Shown: positions 6,470 through 7,415 of the stretch, one piece after another
Numbering within the stretch: the stretch's first letter is position 1
Layout: every line of letters starts with the position of its first letter
Origin: JBLIOB01 sp047639575
Lineage (GTDB): Bacteria > Bacteroidota > Bacteroidia > Flavobacteriales_D > Parvicellaceae
Assembly: GCA_047639575.1 (NCBI GenBank)
Contig: JBLIOB010000216.1
Span: 1 to 7,415, forward strand
Length of the DNA: 7,415 nt
Direction of reading: 5' to 3'
Translations under genes and position numbers: made by a program
Notes under the pieces: model-generated
What the model saw: the letters and a program-made list of their open reading frames with translations, nothing else
What the model was told of the DNA's origin: nothing
Databases searched by the model: none

Positions 6470-6637
6470 ATTTTGTGCCTTTTGTCAATTAAACTCACTT
6501 CTCTTTTCAATAATCACGCACTGAATTTTTTGGAAGACATACTTTGTATTTCCTAACATAAAGCCACGTTTTAGGGGTTTTAAAATAAATCATTAATCAG
6601 TTCTCGGATAGTTAAATTCCAATTAATTCATTAGTTT

Positions 6638-6650
6638 CAAGAAATTCTTG
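6638..6650. repeat. 13-bp palindrome just upstream of the RidA start codon
   Basis: CAAGAAATTCTTG has perfect 6-bp arms around a central A and ends 11 nt before the ATG at 6662. It could be a repressor site or, in the mRNA, a small structure near the ribosome landing zone. The start region also contains ATGATATGA, where a two-codon ORF (Met-Ile-stop) overlaps the real ATG; that may be chance. Confidence 0.35.
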
Positions 6651-6661
6651 TTTCTTATGAT

Positions 6662-7225
6662 ATGAAAAACCTATTATATTCTTTCATTTTTGTATTAATG
6701 CTATCGTGCAACAATAATGTAAGCTCAGATCAAACTGCCAATGTATTGCAAACTCAAGAACCAGTTGATATTGAAGCAAAGATTGCTTCAATGGGCATTA
6801 CACTTGCAGAACCTTCTACACCTGTGGCCAGCTATGTACATGCAGTAAGGACGGGAAATTTAGTTTTCATGGCTGGCAAAGGACCAAAGACTGAAACAGG
6901 AGAATATATCAAAGGGAAATTAGGACGAGATCTAACTATTGAACAAGGATATGAAGCTGCCAGAAGAACAGCTATTTTGCAACTAGGTGCTTTGAAAGCA
7001 GAAATTGGTGATCTTAATAAAGTGAAACGTATTGTGAAGGTATTAGGAATGGTTAATTGCACCGATGATTTTGGAAATCAATCTGAAGTGATCAATGGAT
7101 TTTCTGATTTGATGGTTGAAATTTTTGGAGAAAAAGGCAAGCATGCCAGAGCAGCTGTAGGTATGGCTTCATTGCCAAGAAATATTGCTGTAGAAATTGA
7201 AATGATAGTTGAAGTGGAAGACTAA
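6662..7225 (+). CDS. RidA/YjgF/UK114-family protein with lipoprotein signal
   Basis: The 187-residue product begins MKNLLYSFIFVLMLSC with a hydrophobic core and a cysteine at position 16, a loose but typical Bacteroidota lipobox. This is followed by a polar linker (NNNVSSDQTA...) and, from about residue 36, a complete RidA-fold domain. The domain resembles the subgroup with GKLGRDLTIEQGYEAARRTAILQL (85-108), a GDLNKVKRIVKVLGMVNC strand (116-133) and the ending GKHARAAVGMASLPRNIAVEIEMIVEVED (from 159), which includes the conserved Arg163 region. RidA proteins hydrolyse reactive enamine/imine intermediates from PLP enzymes, or have other small-ligand roles; classical members are cytoplasmic, whereas this one should be membrane-anchored outside the cytoplasm. 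Its actual substrate is unknown, and this subgroup may not deaminate imines at all. It is transcribed divergently from the Rieske-GltS unit and lies 10 nt before the next gene. Confidence 0.92.
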   Translation: MKNLLYSFIFVLMLSCNNNVSSDQTANVLQTQEPVDIEAKIASMGITLAEPSTPVASYVHAVRTGNLVFMAGKGPKTETGEYIKGKLGRDLTIEQGYEAARRTAILQLGALKAEIGDLNKVKRIVKVLGMVNCTDDFGNQSEVINGFSDLMVEIFGEKGKHARAAVGMASLPRNIAVEIEMIVEVED

Positions 7226-7235
7226 TATTAAAAAT

Positions 7236-7415
7236 ATGAATGAAAGTTCTAAACAAGAAATAGTTGATGAATTAGCGAAAGTGTTTGGAGATATCAATAA
7301 TGTCCTAACAAATATGGACAATCATAAATTTGAACTTAGTGTCAACAATAAGTGGTCGCCAAAGGCTAACCTGATCCATCTTTTACAATCGACCAAACCA
7401 ATTATTGATGCATTG
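7236..7415 (+). CDS. DinB-like (YfiT/DinB_2) four-helix protein, N-terminal part only
   Basis: ATG at 7236 opens a frame that continues for 60 codons to the right edge with no stop. It starts 10 nt after the RidA stop, so the two are probably co-transcribed. The first ~30 residues form a predicted amphipathic helix (KQEIVDELAKVFGDINNVL). The segment NKWSPKANLIHLLQSTKPII (39-58) matches the pattern W-S-x-x-x-N-L-x-H-L-x-x-S-T-K-P of Bacteroidota DinB_2-type proteins, in which the His (here H48) is usually a metal ligand. Such proteins are often linked to thiol or stress chemistry, but the function of this one is unknown. The family call rests on one motif because most of the protein lies outside the window. 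Confidence 0.75.
   Translation, partial: MNESSKQEIVDELAKVFGDINNVLTNMDNHKFELSVNNKWSPKANLIHLLQSTKPIIDAL

Larger units (their letters stand above)
6294..6661. other. Divergent intergenic region, 368 bp, no gene
   Basis: No convincing coding frame lies between the minus-strand Rieske-glutamate-synthase gene and the plus-strand RidA gene. The stretch is very AT-rich. It holds the second copy of the shared promoter motif and three inverted repeats (6392-6406, 6442-6469, 6638-6650), listed separately. Promoters for both directions must lie here, but I could not find a convincing plus-strand TTTG/TAnnTTTG promoter for the RidA gene. Confidence 0.7.

Noticed and set aside
6471..6560. Housekeeping Bacteroidota promoter (TTTG ... 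TAnnTTTG) for the RidA gene
   Set aside because: Several TTTG strings occur (for example in CATACTTTG), but none has a correctly spaced partner.

Overview
The window looks like a chromosomal stretch from a Bacteroidota member, most likely of the Cytophagales/Flammeovirgaceae or Flavobacteriia type. The evidence is AT-rich DNA, A/T-rich leaders with no clear Shine-Dalgarno sequence, a signal peptide ending in SQ on a small outer-membrane barrel, and gene families common in that phylum. The genus cannot be read from the sequence. I see no tRNA, rRNA, CRISPR array, insertion sequence or other mobile element.

Layout. The first 6.3 kb is transcribed entirely on the minus strand, in two apparent units. 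Read 5'->3' on that strand, unit A (6293 to 3439) holds a Rieske [2Fe-2S] domain fused to a glutamate-synthase-type FMN/3Fe-4S domain, then, after 2 nt, a CPA1 cation/proton antiporter. Unit B (3274 to beyond the left edge) holds a second Rieske domain fused to a pyruvate-oxidase/acetolactate-synthase-like thiamine-diphosphate (ThDP) enzyme, a small outer-membrane beta-barrel protein, and a conserved protein of unknown function that runs off the window. The last three genes are 12 and 9 nt apart. A 368-bp divergent intergenic region separates unit A from plus-strand genes: a RidA/YjgF-family protein with a lipoprotein signal, and the start of a DinB-like protein cut by the right edge.

How the genes may work together. 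Two unrelated flavin/ThDP oxidoreductase scaffolds each carry an N-terminal Rieske ferredoxin domain with the same CxH-X16-CxxH spacing, and they sit next to each other. Each unit is preceded by the same composite motif (plus-strand reading TTTATA-N8-GACACC-N0/1-TTATCAA; minus-strand reading TTGATAA-(N)-GGTGTC-N8-TATAAA), with the TATAAA nearer the start codon. This suggests that both units share one promoter/regulator and form a regulon of redox enzymes, an ion antiporter and envelope proteins, perhaps for stress or redox homeostasis. The substrates and the electron partner of the Rieske domains cannot be read from the sequence. The joint function is inference; the domain calls and the shared motif are directly visible.
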